From Bradyrhizobium liaoningense (GTDB lineage Bacteria > Pseudomonadota > Alphaproteobacteria > Rhizobiales > Xanthobacteraceae): 64,000 nucleotides of DNA. The notes under the pieces were generated by a model, which made no database searches, was not told the DNA's origin, and worked only from the letters and a program-made list of their open reading frames with translations. Location: the NCBI RefSeq assembly GCF_018130825.1, contig NZ_JAFCJS010000003.1, positions 310,001 through 374,000 on the forward strand, read 5' to 3'. Both the position numbers and the translations under genes were made by a program. This document shows positions 26,953 through 36,363 of this stretch, piece after piece. Within the stretch, counting starts at the first letter, position 1. Each line of letters starts with the position of its first letter.

Positions 26953-29169
26953 TCAATGTCCCGCCGCACGCTTTGCCGCAGCGTTGTTCAGCACAATCAG
27001 GGCATCGACGGCGACACCGGTCTTGGCGTTGATCAGGAACGGGTTGATATCGATCGAGGCGATCCGGTCGCCGGCATCCGCGACGAGATTGGACAGGCCG
27101 ACCAGCGCCTTCACCGCGGAGGTCTCGTGCAGGGCCGGCTTGCCACGATAGCCGCGCATCTTGATGCCGGCCTTGGTGCGGCCGATCAGGAGCCGCGCCT
27201 CGGCCTCGTCCAGCGGCGCGCCGGCGAGCGCGACGTCCTTCATCAGCTCGATGTCGATGCCGCCGGTGCCGAACAGCACGACCGGACCCATCTCCGCGTC
27301 GAGCGAGGCGCCGACGACGAGCTCGAGATCGGCCTTGACCTGCTGCGCGATCAGGATGCCGTCGAGCTTCGGCTTGCCTCTGAGCTTCGCGACCCGCGCG
27401 GTGATGTCGGTGAACGCCTTCTTCACGTCGGCCGCGCTGTTGAGGTTCAGCACCACGCCGCCGATGTCGGACTTGTGCAGGATCTCGGCACTGACGACTT
27501 TTGCCACGACCGGAAAACCGATCTGCTTCGCGATCTTCACCGCCTCCGCCGCCGTCTGTGCGATCGCCTCCTTCGAGATCGGGATGCCATAGGCCTTCAG
27601 CAGCTTCTTCGAGGCGACCTCGTCGAGCGCGGCACCATTCGCGGACTTCAGTGCCTTTTCCAGCACGGCACGTGCGGTGGACTTCGAGCTCGAGGCGATG
27701 TCGGGCACTTCCTTGCGCAGCTTAGCATAGGCGAGCAGCGACTTGATTGCGGTTACCGCGCGGTCCATGCCCTGCATGACCGCGAGATGGGATAACGATT
27801 TGCGCAGGCCCTTGGTGAATTCCGTGAAGCCGATCGACATCGCACTGATATAGATCACGGGCTTTGAAGCCTTACTCGCCATCTCGTTGACGATGCGCAG
27901 ATTGCGCTCGCGCAGCTCGTGCGGTGCCTTCGGCAGCTCGGCATCGATGATGACGATGTCGATGTCGGGGTCGTCGATCATCAGCTTGATCGACTTCATG
28001 TAGACGGACGGGTCGACCACTGCGGCAAAGCCGGCGTCGAGCGGGTTGCCGACGATCGAGCCGGGCCCGAGCATCTTCGCCAGCTCCGTACTGACATGCG
28101 GACTCAGCGACGCAAAATTCAGGCCCTCCTTGTAGAAAGCGTCGATCAGCATGCCGCGCTTGCCGCCGGACAGCGTCACGGCGGCGAGTCGGTCGCCCTT
28201 GGGCACGGCCGCATGGACGAAGCATTCGGTGGTCTCGATCAGCTCGTCGAGCCCGCCGACGCGGATCACCCCTTCGCGCGTGGCGATCGCGTCGAACGTC
28301 TCGATCGAGCCTGCGAGCGCACCGGTATGGGCCATCGCCGCGGCGCGGCCGCCCTCGGACGCGCCGAGCTTGAGCGCGATCACGGGCTTGCTGGCCGCAC
28401 GCGCCGCCTTGCAGGCATCGCGGAACGCCTTGGTGTTGCGCACGCCTTCGAGGTAGACGACGATCACCTTGATGCTCGGATCCTCGGCGAAATAGCGCAT
28501 CAAATCCGGCGTCTCGAGCCCGGCCTCGTTGCCGGTCGTCACCATGTAGCCGACCCCGACGCCGCGATCCTCCAGCGCCTGGCGGATCGCCATGACGATG
28601 GCGCCGGACTGCCCGGCGATCGCCACCGCGCCCTGTTCCATGGTGACGATGCGGTCGTCGATATTGGTGAAGAGCTTTTCACCCGCGCTCAAATTGCCGA
28701 GGCAGTTCGGCCCGGTGACGGCGAGGCCCGTCTCGCGCACCGCCGCCTGCAATTCGGCGGCGAGCCTCTGGCTCTCGTCATCCTGCAACTCGCTGAAGCC
28801 CGAGGTGACGATGGTGGCCGAGCGAGCGCCGGCGGCGGCCGCATCGCGGATCACCTGTACGGCGAAGCGTGCCGGCACCAGCACCAGGACGTGATCGGGC
28901 TTTTCCGGAAGGCTGGCGAAATCCTTGTAGCAAGTGACGCCCCAGATGCTCTCACGTTTGGCGTTGACCGGATAGAGCCCGCCCTCGAAACTGTATTTGA
29001 CCAGATTGTTCCAGATGCGCTCGGCATAATTGCCTGGCTTGTCGGTCGCGCCCACCAGCACGATGTTGTGCGGGTGCAGCATGGCATGGATATTTTTGAC
29101 GATGTCGCTGGCATCGGGCGCCGGAGACCATGGACGGAACGCGGACGTTGCAGACACATGGGCTTCCAT
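26953..29169 (-). CDS. acetate-CoA ligase family protein (ADP-forming acyl-CoA synthetase)
   Basis: This 738-residue fused protein has a CoA-binding domain (about 30-160, NIVLVGATDKPGNYAERIWN), a succinyl-CoA-ligase-like flavodoxin region (about 180-470, AIAGQSGAIVMAI and HTGALAGSIETFDAI), and a C-terminal ATP-grasp domain (about 510-738). The family interconverts acyl-CoA, ADP and phosphate with free acid and ATP. The fused alpha-beta order is common in Proteobacteria. The substrate is not determined by sequence. The start ATG at 29169 gives an N-terminus (MEAHVSATSAF) that is not conserved in general. It is a monocistronic unit on the minus strand. Confidence 0.88.
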   Translation of the reverse strand: MEAHVSATSAFRPWSPAPDASDIVKNIHAMLHPHNIVLVGATDKPGNYAERIWNNLVKYSFEGGLYPVNAKRESIWGVTCYKDFASLPEKPDHVLVLVPARFAVQVIRDAAAAGARSATIVTSGFSELQDDESQRLAAELQAAVRETGLAVTGPNCLGNLSAGEKLFTNIDDRIVTMEQGAVAIAGQSGAIVMAIRQALEDRGVGVGYMVTTGNEAGLETPDLMRYFAEDPSIKVIVVYLEGVRNTKAFRDACKAARAASKPVIALKLGASEGGRAAAMAHTGALAGSIETFDAIATREGVIRVGGLDELIETTECFVHAAVPKGDRLAAVTLSGGKRGMLIDAFYKEGLNFASLSPHVSTELAKMLGPGSIVGNPLDAGFAAVVDPSVYMKSIKLMIDDPDIDIVIIDAELPKAPHELRERNLRIVNEMASKASKPVIYISAMSIGFTEFTKGLRKSLSHLAVMQGMDRAVTAIKSLLAYAKLRKEVPDIASSSKSTARAVLEKALKSANGAALDEVASKKLLKAYGIPISKEAIAQTAAEAVKIAKQIGFPVVAKVVSAEILHKSDIGGVVLNLNSAADVKKAFTDITARVAKLRGKPKLDGILIAQQVKADLELVVGASLDAEMGPVVLFGTGGIDIELMKDVALAGAPLDEAEARLLIGRTKAGIKMRGYRGKPALHETSAVKALVGLSNLVADAGDRIASIDINPFLINAKTGVAVDALIVLNNAAAKRAAGH

Positions 29170-29309
29170 GGCGTGACCTCACCTGTTGTTCTTATTTGGT
29201 GGCGCGTCACTCTGTTCTATGGCGAGTCCTTCGGAGTGGCAACCGTGTGGCTGGTATGCCGTGTGGTGGAATGAAGTGCGCATCGGTGCGTGTCATTCCG
29301 ATCGGCGAT

Positions 29310-29888
29310 CTATCTGTCGGCGCCAATCAACGTCGCATGCAGGATGTAGCGCTCGGGTCCGGGAGTGACGGCGTCGAAAGGCCAGCAGGTCGCGAGAACA
29401 AGCTCGAATCCCCCTGCCGTGGCGTCGATCCCCGATGCATCGAAACGAACCACGGCGGAGGAATCTGCGCGATAGCGAAAATGTTGGCCGTCGCTGCGCG
29501 TGACATCGATGACGTCACCCATGGCAACATTGCGCAGGAAGCGGAAATGGGTGTCGCGATGCGCGGCATAGACGGCAATCCCACGTTCGCCCGCATCGGC
29601 CGTGTGCTGGATATGGCCGGGTCCGAAAGCGAGCGCCTGTCCGCTCGCGCCTTCCAGCACGATGGCGCTGGCGCCGATCCGCTTCACCTCGATCCGCGCG
29701 ACCGGCCAGGTGTCGGCCCACGTCCACGGCTTGACCGCCTGTCCCGTCGCAATGCTTCGGTCGAATGCGCGCTCCAGCAACACCTGCGCCAGCCATGCCT
29801 TGGCGTGGATGTAGGCACCGTCGCCGAACAGGATGAGGCCGACGAGTGCCAGAACCAGAGGAGAGATGAGGCGGGGCATTGTTTCCAT
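29310..29888 (-). CDS. class GN-type proteobacterial sortase
   Basis: This 192-residue protein has an N-terminal membrane anchor (LISPLVLALVGLILFGDGAY) and a sortase fold with His110 (YAAHRDTHF), Cys168 (VLATCWPF) and Arg180 (GPERYIL). Sortases cleave LPxTG-like signals; in Gram-negatives this small class is paired with a VIT/VWA target protein, which lies immediately upstream here (29973-32237). It would act at the outer face of the inner membrane. The gene is downstream of a terminator-like hairpin, so its expression may be a read-through fraction of the substrate message. Confidence 0.9.
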   Translation of the reverse strand: METMPRLISPLVLALVGLILFGDGAYIHAKAWLAQVLLERAFDRSIATGQAVKPWTWADTWPVARIEVKRIGASAIVLEGASGQALAFGPGHIQHTADAGERGIAVYAAHRDTHFRFLRNVAMGDVIDVTRSDGQHFRYRADSSAVVRFDASGIDATAGGFELVLATCWPFDAVTPGPERYILHATLIGADR

Positions 29889-29896
29889 GCTCTTGC

Positions 29897-29944
29897 AAAA
29901 AAGGCGCGCGCGGCCGTTTGTACGGGACGGGCAGCCGCGCGCGC
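29897..29944 (-). terminator. terminator-like hairpin between the sortase target and sortase genes
   Basis: On the minus strand an 11-bp stem, GCGCGCGCGGC (29944-29934) with GCCGCGCGCGC (29914-29904), is followed by C and a run of six T (29902-29897). This is a canonical Rho-independent shape. It lies after the VIT/VWA gene and just before the sortase start at 29888. Confidence 0.7.
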
Positions 29945-29972
29945 TAACAGAGGAGTTCGGGGGGCTCCTCTC

Positions 29973-32237
29973 TCAAGCGGCGTCGGTGAGCAAGGGCCGA
30001 CGCCGGTTGAACACGAACAGGATCAGGGCGAGCACGATCAGGATGAACCCTGCGATCATCTTCAGCTCGGCCGAGGTCGCAGTCTTGGGCAGGCGGATGG
30101 CGTCCGGCGCGGCAGGTGTCGGCCGCCGCGTCGCCGGCTGGTTGCGCGCATCGGCATGGCGCTCGCGCAACTGTGTCGGCGTCAGATGCGGCCGTTCGCC
30201 AAAGACCTTCTCGAAATCCCAGCCGGCCGGCAGATTGATCGGCAGGTCGGCGAGCTTGAGCGGTTCGCCCTCGGGCCGGCTCGGCGTCTTGTCGACGGCG
30301 ACGAGGCTGGTGAGCCGCGTGACGAGCTGATGGTCGAGCGCCAGCGCCAGGATCGCCTTGTCGGACTCATCAGGCGTGATCTCGCGCAGGGTGCGCGCCA
30401 CCTCGGCATCGCTGATCTTGCGCCTCGCCCAGAGCTTTGACAGGCCCTTGCCTTCGGCCGCGTTCTGCAGCGGCAGCGTCACCGACCACGGGCGGTCGCC
30501 GACGCGGCCCTTGATCTCGAGCGAACCGGCGAGCTTGTCGAGCCTCGCCGCCAGCACCAGCGGCTCGTCGCGATAGACGTCGGGAATGATTGCCGGCGTG
30601 ACATCGGCCTTGGCGTCGGAGAATTTTGCGCTGAGGCCGGTCACGGCCGGGTTCTCCAGCTTGGCGAACAGGCCGCGCATGCGCTCCTCGACCTGCTCGA
30701 CCGAGCCGATATGGGTGAAGGCGCCGCGGCCGAGCTCGGCGGCGCGGGTCATCAGATAGGTGTTGGGCGCAGAGCCGATGCCGACCATGAACACGCGCGA
30801 ACGGCCGCGCATCGCGGTGATGGTCTCGAACAATTGCTGCTCATTGCCGATCGCGCCGTCGGTCAGGAACACGACCTGGCGAACCATGTTGCTGTCACTG
30901 ACCTTGTCGGTGAGCGCCGCACGCATCGCCGGCACCATCTCGGTGCCGCCGCGCGCCTGCAACGCGCCGACGAAGGACGTCGCTTCGCCGACATGCGCCG
31001 CATCCGCCGGCACCGAGGCCGGGAACAACACATCCATGGTGTCGTCGAAACGGATCACGTTGAAGCGGTCATTCGGCTGCAGGCGGCCGAGGGCATAGAG
31101 CAGGCTGGCCTTGGCCTGGACGATGGAGGTGCCGCCCATCGAACCGGAATTGTCGATCACGAACACCACCTCGCGCGGCAGCGGCTTCTGCGTCGCCTGC
31201 TCGGCGCTCGGCGGGGTGACGAAGGCGAGCAGATAATCGGCATCGCCGACATGCTCGCGGAACAGACCGACCGACGGTGCCTTCTCGGCGGCCGGCTTCC
31301 AGGTCAGCTCGAAGTCGCGGTCCGCGGGGACAGCGCCATCGGCGAGCGTAATGATGCGCGTCGCATTATCAGGGCTTTCCGTCTTGACGTTATGGTGGTG
31401 GCTCCTGACCTCGCCGAGCGCAAAGCCGGCCTTCAGGCGCACCGTGATGCTGGTCGGATTGACCGGCGCGTTCCTGGCCGGGTCCAGCACGGGCGGGGAG
31501 ATGCGATCGCGATCCGGCACCGGCTCCGACGTCGTCGCGCCCCAGCCGGAGCCGTCCTGGCGGAAGTCCACGCTCTGCACGATCGGGGCCGGATTGTAGC
31601 GCGGCGCGACTACCAGCGGCAGGCGCAACGAATATTCATTGCCGGATTGATGCACCGGCTCCTGATATTCGATCTGCACCAGCACGGTCTCGCCGGGGCC
31701 GATATTGGCGACCGAATTGGTGAAGATGTTGGGCCGCTCCTGCTCGGTCAACGCAGCCTTCTGGCCCGCGCTGCGCGCCTGCTCGTAGATCACGCGGGCC
31801 TGCTGCCGCTCCTTGATGTCGCCGACGATGACGCGGTCGCCGACCACCATCTTCAGCGTATCGACCGCGCCGTTGGTCGCGAGCGGATAGACATAGGTGG
31901 CCTCGACCCAGTCCTTGGTCGGATTGCGGAACACCTGGGTGACGCGGGCGCGCAGCGTCGGCCCTGACACCGTGATGTCGATGTCGGTGCCGAGGCGGAT
32001 AGCCTCGGTGGTGGCGCCGTCCTCCTTCAGCAGCAGGCTGCCCGATCGCGCCTCGCCGGGCTGGAGCAGGCTGACCTGTTCGGTCGTCGCCGACCAGCCC
32101 GTCCCGAAGCTCACCAGCAGGGCCACGAAGGCGACCAGCATCACCGCGATGCTCTGTGCGAGAAGAAACAATCCGACCTTGATCAGCCGGCTCAACAGGG
32201 GGTGTTCGTCGCCCTCGGCTGTGTCGTAGGTGCTCAT
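29973..32237 (-). CDS. VIT/VWA-domain sortase target protein with LPKTA tail
   Basis: From the ATG at 32237 (GGGAGCAGG ribosome site; an extended frame begins at 32363) the protein has 754 residues. A membrane segment (about 20-45) is followed by a VIT domain (about 60-200) and a VWA domain (about 355-530) with the MIDAS DNSGSMGG (Asp362, Ser364, Ser366) and VFLTDG. The C-terminus has LPKTA (30078-30092; Leu716 onward), a hydrophobic helix and NRRRPLLTDAA, the sorting-signal layout. It is the expected substrate of the neighbouring sortase, as in the group called marine proteobacterial sortase target proteins. Its function is unknown; metal-dependent adhesion is plausible from the MIDAS. Confidence 0.9.
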   Translation of the reverse strand: MSTYDTAEGDEHPLLSRLIKVGLFLLAQSIAVMLVAFVALLVSFGTGWSATTEQVSLLQPGEARSGSLLLKEDGATTEAIRLGTDIDITVSGPTLRARVTQVFRNPTKDWVEATYVYPLATNGAVDTLKMVVGDRVIVGDIKERQQARVIYEQARSAGQKAALTEQERPNIFTNSVANIGPGETVLVQIEYQEPVHQSGNEYSLRLPLVVAPRYNPAPIVQSVDFRQDGSGWGATTSEPVPDRDRISPPVLDPARNAPVNPTSITVRLKAGFALGEVRSHHHNVKTESPDNATRIITLADGAVPADRDFELTWKPAAEKAPSVGLFREHVGDADYLLAFVTPPSAEQATQKPLPREVVFVIDNSGSMGGTSIVQAKASLLYALGRLQPNDRFNVIRFDDTMDVLFPASVPADAAHVGEATSFVGALQARGGTEMVPAMRAALTDKVSDSNMVRQVVFLTDGAIGNEQQLFETITAMRGRSRVFMVGIGSAPNTYLMTRAAELGRGAFTHIGSVEQVEERMRGLFAKLENPAVTGLSAKFSDAKADVTPAIIPDVYRDEPLVLAARLDKLAGSLEIKGRVGDRPWSVTLPLQNAAEGKGLSKLWARRKISDAEVARTLREITPDESDKAILALALDHQLVTRLTSLVAVDKTPSRPEGEPLKLADLPINLPAGWDFEKVFGERPHLTPTQLRERHADARNQPATRRPTPAAPDAIRLPKTATSAELKMIAGFILIVLALILFVFNRRRPLLTDAA

Positions 32238-32423
32238 TTGGCCTGCTCCCGAAGCATGTTTGCTGGCCTTCAGCATTCGCCGGGAGGGTGTGATTTCGCG
32301 AGCAGAATGATCGGCAATGTTCCGCCGCCGCCAGCCGGACGAGCCCGCCGCCGGGGCGGCCATGTGCGGTTTTGTGCTGGTTTGTCCGCCCTGCTAGAAT
32401 GGGATTCCAAGGCAGGGTTCACG

Positions 32424-33185
32424 ATGCAGACGCAGGCCGACAAGCAGCTTTCGGACGAGCAGAGCCGCGAGATCGCGGAAACCATTCGCGAGGAGCTGGC
32501 CAGACGCCGGATTTCGCGGCAGGCGCTGGCCGAGCAGGCCAAGCTTAGTCTGTCGACGCTGGAGAAGGTTCTGGGCGGCCGACGGCCGTTCACACTGGCA
32601 ACGACAGTCCGGCTGGAGCAGGCGCTCGGCGTGTCCCTGCGCAAGAGCGCCGCCGTGGCGACGCCTCCGGCCGCAAACGACGTCGCGCCCGACAACCTCG
32701 GCTCCTATGCGCATCGGGCGGTGACCTGGCTCGAGGACGTCTACATCACCTTGCGGCCGTCCTTCGGCGACAAGGACGCGATCTTCGCCTACCGCACCGA
32801 GATTGTCTGGGAGCCGAAGGTCTCCTCGCTGGTCTTCCGCGAGGGCGAGCGGACCGACACCGCCTATGAGCACACCGGTGAAGTCGCCGTTCCCCATCAG
32901 TCCGGCTTCATCTATCTCGTCATCATCAAGCACGGCCAGCATCGCGTGATCACGGTGTCGCGGCCGACCGTCGCCGGCGAGATGTACGGCATCATCTCGA
33001 CGCTCCGCGCCGGCCCGGGCTCGCAGCTGACGCCGATCGCCGCGCCCATCGCCTATGTGCCGATCAGGAATATTCCGAAGCCGTCTTTGGGACGGGTTGC
33101 GCCCAGCGACGCCAATTATGAGCTGTACCGAAAGCACCTGCGCCGCACGGTGGAAGAGCCGTTTGCGCTGTTCCTGCCGGCATAG
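32424..33185 (+). CDS. XRE-type HTH regulator with C-terminal ligand-like domain
   Basis: The ATG at 32424 gives 253 residues. The N-terminal HTH (about 15-75) contains RRISRQALAEQAKLSLSTLE with the spacing of Cro/C1-type domains. The C-terminal part (about 90-253) has no family I can name; it contains WEPKVSSLVFREGER and a strand-rich region. It is divergent from the VIT/VWA gene (187 bp between starts), so regulation of the sortase pair is a fair guess. A longer frame from 32202 reads through the promoter region of the neighbouring gene and is rejected. Confidence 0.75.
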   Translation: MQTQADKQLSDEQSREIAETIREELARRRISRQALAEQAKLSLSTLEKVLGGRRPFTLATTVRLEQALGVSLRKSAAVATPPAANDVAPDNLGSYAHRAVTWLEDVYITLRPSFGDKDAIFAYRTEIVWEPKVSSLVFREGERTDTAYEHTGEVAVPHQSGFIYLVIIKHGQHRVITVSRPTVAGEMYGIISTLRAGPGSQLTPIAAPIAYVPIRNIPKPSLGRVAPSDANYELYRKHLRRTVEEPFALFLPA

Positions 33186-33202
33186 GTTCACTCGCGGATA
33201 AA

Positions 33203-33230
33203 GAGATGGCGGCCTCGCGGCCGCCATCTC
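33203..33230. terminator. bidirectional hairpin between convergent genes
   Basis: A perfect 12-bp stem, GAGATGGCGGCC (33203-33214) and GGCCGCCATCTC (33219-33230), with a TCGC loop, lies between the convergent regulator and binding-protein genes. There is no long T-run, but the position favours a transcript end for both. Confidence 0.65.
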
Positions 33231-33248
33231 CCATGCGCGGACCGAGAG

Positions 33249-34472
33249 CTAGCCGCTCGGCTCTGCGCTGATGATATCGCCGAACAGCTCCCACTGGCCC
33301 TTCTTGAACCGCCACATCTTGAGCTGTTCGATCGGCGCGAAGTCCGTGGCGGAGGTGTTGATCTTGATCCCCGGGATCAGCGTGTCGGGGACGAAGTCCT
33401 TCAGGCTGGCGGCCTGCTTCATGACGTTCTCGCGGGTCAGATTGTCGCCCGCCTGCTTCAGCACCTGAACCATCGTCTGGGCCGCCGCATAGGCGTAAAC
33501 CAGATTGGCATCCGAGATGTTCGCGCCGGGCATGTACTTGTCGATGAAGGTCATGAACTTCTTCATGCCCTCGTCGTCTTTCCACTGCGGATCCGACGCA
33601 TCCTTGAGATAACCGGCCGACAGCACGCCTTCGGATGCTTCGAGGCCGGCCGGCTTCATCACCGCGCCGATCGACACCGAGACGTCGGTCATCAGGTGCA
33701 TCGGTTTCCATTCCAGCTCCGCGATCTTCTTGATCGCCTGCGCCGCGAATTTCGGCGTCGAGATGTTGACGAAGACGTCGGCGCCGGTGCCCTTGAGCTT
33801 GACGATATGGGCGTCGATCGACGGCTCCGACGTCTCGTAGCTTTCTTCGGCGACGATCAGCTTCGAGGCCTTGTCGCCGAACACGTCCTTGATGCCGGCA
33901 ACGTAATCCTTGCCGAAATCATCGTTGGCATAGAAGATCGCAACCTTCGCGTCCGGCTTCTCCTTCAGGATGTATTTTGCGAAGATCTGTGCCTCGACCC
34001 GGTAGCTGGGCTGGAAGCCCATGGTCCATGGAAAATTCTTCGGGTCGTTCCACTTGCTGGCGCCGGTGGCGAGGAACAGCTGCGGCACCTTCTTGGTGTT
34101 GTGATATTTCTGCACGGCGGTCTGGGTCGGCGTGCCCAGCGCGTTGAACACCAGGAACACCTCGTCGCTCTCGATCAGCTTGCGGACCTGCTCCACGGTC
34201 TTCGGCGGCGAGTAGCCGTCGTCATAAGAGATCCAGTTGATCTTGCGGCCATTGATGCCACCCTGGTCGTTGATCATCTTGAAATAGGCTTCCTCGGTCT
34301 TGCCGATGATGCCGTAGGCGGAGGCAGGACCCGAATAAGCCTCGACATTGCCGATCTTGATCTCGGTGTCGGTGACGCCGGTGTCGTATTTCTTCTGCGC
34401 CTGGGCGCCCTGGACCGAGAGCAATGTCAGGGCGGCAGCCGCGGCGAGCAGGGAGAGTTTCTTGTTCTTCAT
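33249..34472 (-). CDS. orphan ABC substrate-binding protein, branched-chain amino acid type
   Basis: The ATG at 34472 follows AAGGAA, and 407 residues start with a signal peptide (MKNKKLSLLAAAAALTLLS, cleavage near AQAQ). The mature part is a type I periplasmic binding fold: IGNVEAYSGPASAYGI, FLVFNALGTPTQTAVQKY, and FYANDDFGKDYVAGIKDVFG. Such proteins serve amino acids, aromatic acids or other small acids. No permease or ATPase is adjacent. Its position by an acyl-CoA synthetase hints at uptake of the acid that the synthetase activates. A terminator separates it from that gene. Confidence 0.88.
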   Translation of the reverse strand: MKNKKLSLLAAAAALTLLSVQGAQAQKKYDTGVTDTEIKIGNVEAYSGPASAYGIIGKTEEAYFKMINDQGGINGRKINWISYDDGYSPPKTVEQVRKLIESDEVFLVFNALGTPTQTAVQKYHNTKKVPQLFLATGASKWNDPKNFPWTMGFQPSYRVEAQIFAKYILKEKPDAKVAIFYANDDFGKDYVAGIKDVFGDKASKLIVAEESYETSEPSIDAHIVKLKGTGADVFVNISTPKFAAQAIKKIAELEWKPMHLMTDVSVSIGAVMKPAGLEASEGVLSAGYLKDASDPQWKDDEGMKKFMTFIDKYMPGANISDANLVYAYAAAQTMVQVLKQAGDNLTRENVMKQAASLKDFVPDTLIPGIKINTSATDFAPIEQLKMWRFKKGQWELFGDIISAEPSG

Positions 34473-34514
34473 GGAAATTCCTTGGGGTTTCTTGTTGGCT
34501 GGGGCAGGCACTTC

Positions 34515-34542
34515 AAAACAAAAGCGCCCGCAAGGGGCGCTT
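34515..34542 (-). terminator. Rho-independent terminator of the acyl-CoA synthetase gene
   Basis: On the minus strand AAGCGCCC (34542-34535) and GGGCGCTT (34529-34522) form an 8-bp stem, then TTTGTTTTG follows to 34515. It begins just after the synthetase stop codon (34546) and before the binding-protein start (34472). Confidence 0.8.
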
Positions 34543-34545
34543 CGA

Positions 34546-36096
34546 TCAGGCGTTGGCGGCTTTCCTGTCGACCTCCGAGGCGACGGAGAACTCTTTCCGC
34601 AGCGTCGGCTTGTGGATCTTGCCAGTGGCGTTGCGCGGCAACGCATCGACGAAGCGGACCTGGCGCGGACATTTGAAGCGCGCCAGATTGGCCGCGCAAT
34701 GCGCGAACACATCCGCCTCGGTCAGCCGCTGGCCCTGCTTGACCGCGACGATGGCAAGGCCCACCTCGCCCCATTGCGCGTCGGGGATGCCGATCACGGC
34801 GGCTTCCGCGATCGCGGTGAGCTGGTGCAGGACGTTCTCGACCTCGGCCGGATAGACGTTCTCGCCGCCGGAGATGTACATGTCCTTCCAGCGGTCGACG
34901 ATGTAGTAGAAGCCCTCCTCGTCGACGCGCGTCGCATCGCCCGTGTGCAGCCAGCCGTCGGTGAAGGAGGTCTTGTTTGCCTCCGGCCTGTTCCAGTAGC
35001 CCGGCGTGATGTTCGGCCCCCGGACCCAGAGCTCTCCGAGCTCGCCGACATCGGCATCGCTGCCGTCGGGCCGCACGATGCGCACCTCGGTGTGCAGCAC
35101 CGGCTTGCCGGCAGAGCCTGCCTTGCGCGCCGCATCTTCGCGGTCGAGCACCAGCACGGCGGGCGAGGTCTCGGTCATGCCGTAGCCCTGCTGCAGCGCA
35201 ACGCCGCGCGCCTCCCACACTTTCAGGAGCGCCACCGGCATCGGTGCGCCGCCGACGCCGCCGACGATCAGCCGGCTGAGGTCGGTCGTCGCGAAGGCCG
35301 GATGCTGCGCCATGAACTGGTAGATCGCGGGCACACCGAAGAACACGTTGATGCCCTGCGCGGGATCGTTGATCAGGCCGAGCGCCGTTCCGGGGTCGAA
35401 GGCGCGCATGATCATGACGGTGCCGCCGGCATGCAGCACCGGATTGGTGTAGCAATTCAGCCCGCCGGTGTGGAACAGCGGCAGCACGGTGAGCAGCACC
35501 GAGGACGGCCCGATGCAGGCGGGGCCGCCGAGATTGACGCAATTCCAGAAGGTCATGCCATGGGTGATGGTCGCGCCCTTCGGATGGCCCGTCGTGCCCG
35601 AGGTGTACATGATGGTCGAGACGTCATCGAGCGTGACCTCCTCGATTGCCTCGAGCGGCTTTGCGGCGGCGATGCCGGCCTCATAGGCGCCGCCTGGGCC
35701 AAGCAGCAGGCTGGTCGCAACGTTGCAGAGCTTTGCGACGCTGAGCGCGGTCTCGGCCAGATCGGTGTCGTGGATCATCACCTTCGGCGCGCAGTCGGCG
35801 GTGATGAACTGGAGCTCGGGAACGGTGAGGCGGGTGTTCAGCGGCACGAAGATGGCGCCCAGCCGGCCGCAGGCGAACTGCACCTCCAGCGTATCGGTCG
35901 TGTTCAGCGCCAGCACCGCGACGCGGTCGCCGCGCGAGACTTTCAGGGTGTGACGCAGGAACGAGGCGAGGCGCGAGACGCGGGTGTCGAGCTGCGAATA
36001 GCTGAAGCGGCGCCCGCTCGCGAGGTCGATGAGCGCGACTTTGCTCGGCGTGCGGCGGCCATGGTGGGCGATCCAGTCGTAGTAACGAACGGCCAA
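34546..36096 (-). CDS. AMP-forming acyl-CoA synthetase
   Basis: I prefer a TTG start at 36096 because it has a strong GAGGGAGGG ribosome site a few bases upstream and gives LAVRYYDWIAHHGRRTPSK, a normal beginning; an ATG at 36189 is the alternative. From the TTG the protein has 516 residues. The ATP/AMP motif is MYTSGTTGHPKGA, followed by GYGMTETSP, TGDATRVDEEGFYYIVDR and the C-terminal lysine in ATGKIHKPTL. It activates a carboxylic acid for the divergent acyl-CoA dehydrogenase/carboxylase operon. The chain type is unknown. Confidence 0.9.
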   Translation of the reverse strand: MAVRYYDWIAHHGRRTPSKVALIDLASGRRFSYSQLDTRVSRLASFLRHTLKVSRGDRVAVLALNTTDTLEVQFACGRLGAIFVPLNTRLTVPELQFITADCAPKVMIHDTDLAETALSVAKLCNVATSLLLGPGGAYEAGIAAAKPLEAIEEVTLDDVSTIMYTSGTTGHPKGATITHGMTFWNCVNLGGPACIGPSSVLLTVLPLFHTGGLNCYTNPVLHAGGTVMIMRAFDPGTALGLINDPAQGINVFFGVPAIYQFMAQHPAFATTDLSRLIVGGVGGAPMPVALLKVWEARGVALQQGYGMTETSPAVLVLDREDAARKAGSAGKPVLHTEVRIVRPDGSDADVGELGELWVRGPNITPGYWNRPEANKTSFTDGWLHTGDATRVDEEGFYYIVDRWKDMYISGGENVYPAEVENVLHQLTAIAEAAVIGIPDAQWGEVGLAIVAVKQGQRLTEADVFAHCAANLARFKCPRQVRFVDALPRNATGKIHKPTLRKEFSVASEVDRKAANA

Positions 36097-36363
36097 AAAT
36101 CCCTCCCTCGGCGGGTCTTGTGCCGCCTGTATCCTCGTGCCGGGCACCATGCCCGGCGTGGTCGCGAGGGCCAGCCGGAGTTTGTGCACCAGGTCTTTTT
36201 TGATTTGGAGTTGGCCTGCGAGGAGCGAAAATCGTCTTGCGTTGAGTTGCTAGGACATACTCTGCTCCAGAGCGGTTCCTCCGGTCAGCCACTCTGCGCA
36301 AGTGAACGGCGAATGTTCCGGCCATGGTGGACGCGACGAATCCGCCAACAGGGCGAGACTGCG

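Noticed and set aside
34348..36363. Plus-strand extension upstream of the first acyl-CoA dehydrogenase
   Set aside because: It is antisense to the synthetase gene and part of the binding-protein gene; the dehydrogenase begins naturally at 36364 with MKSPFYTAEHDAFRD.
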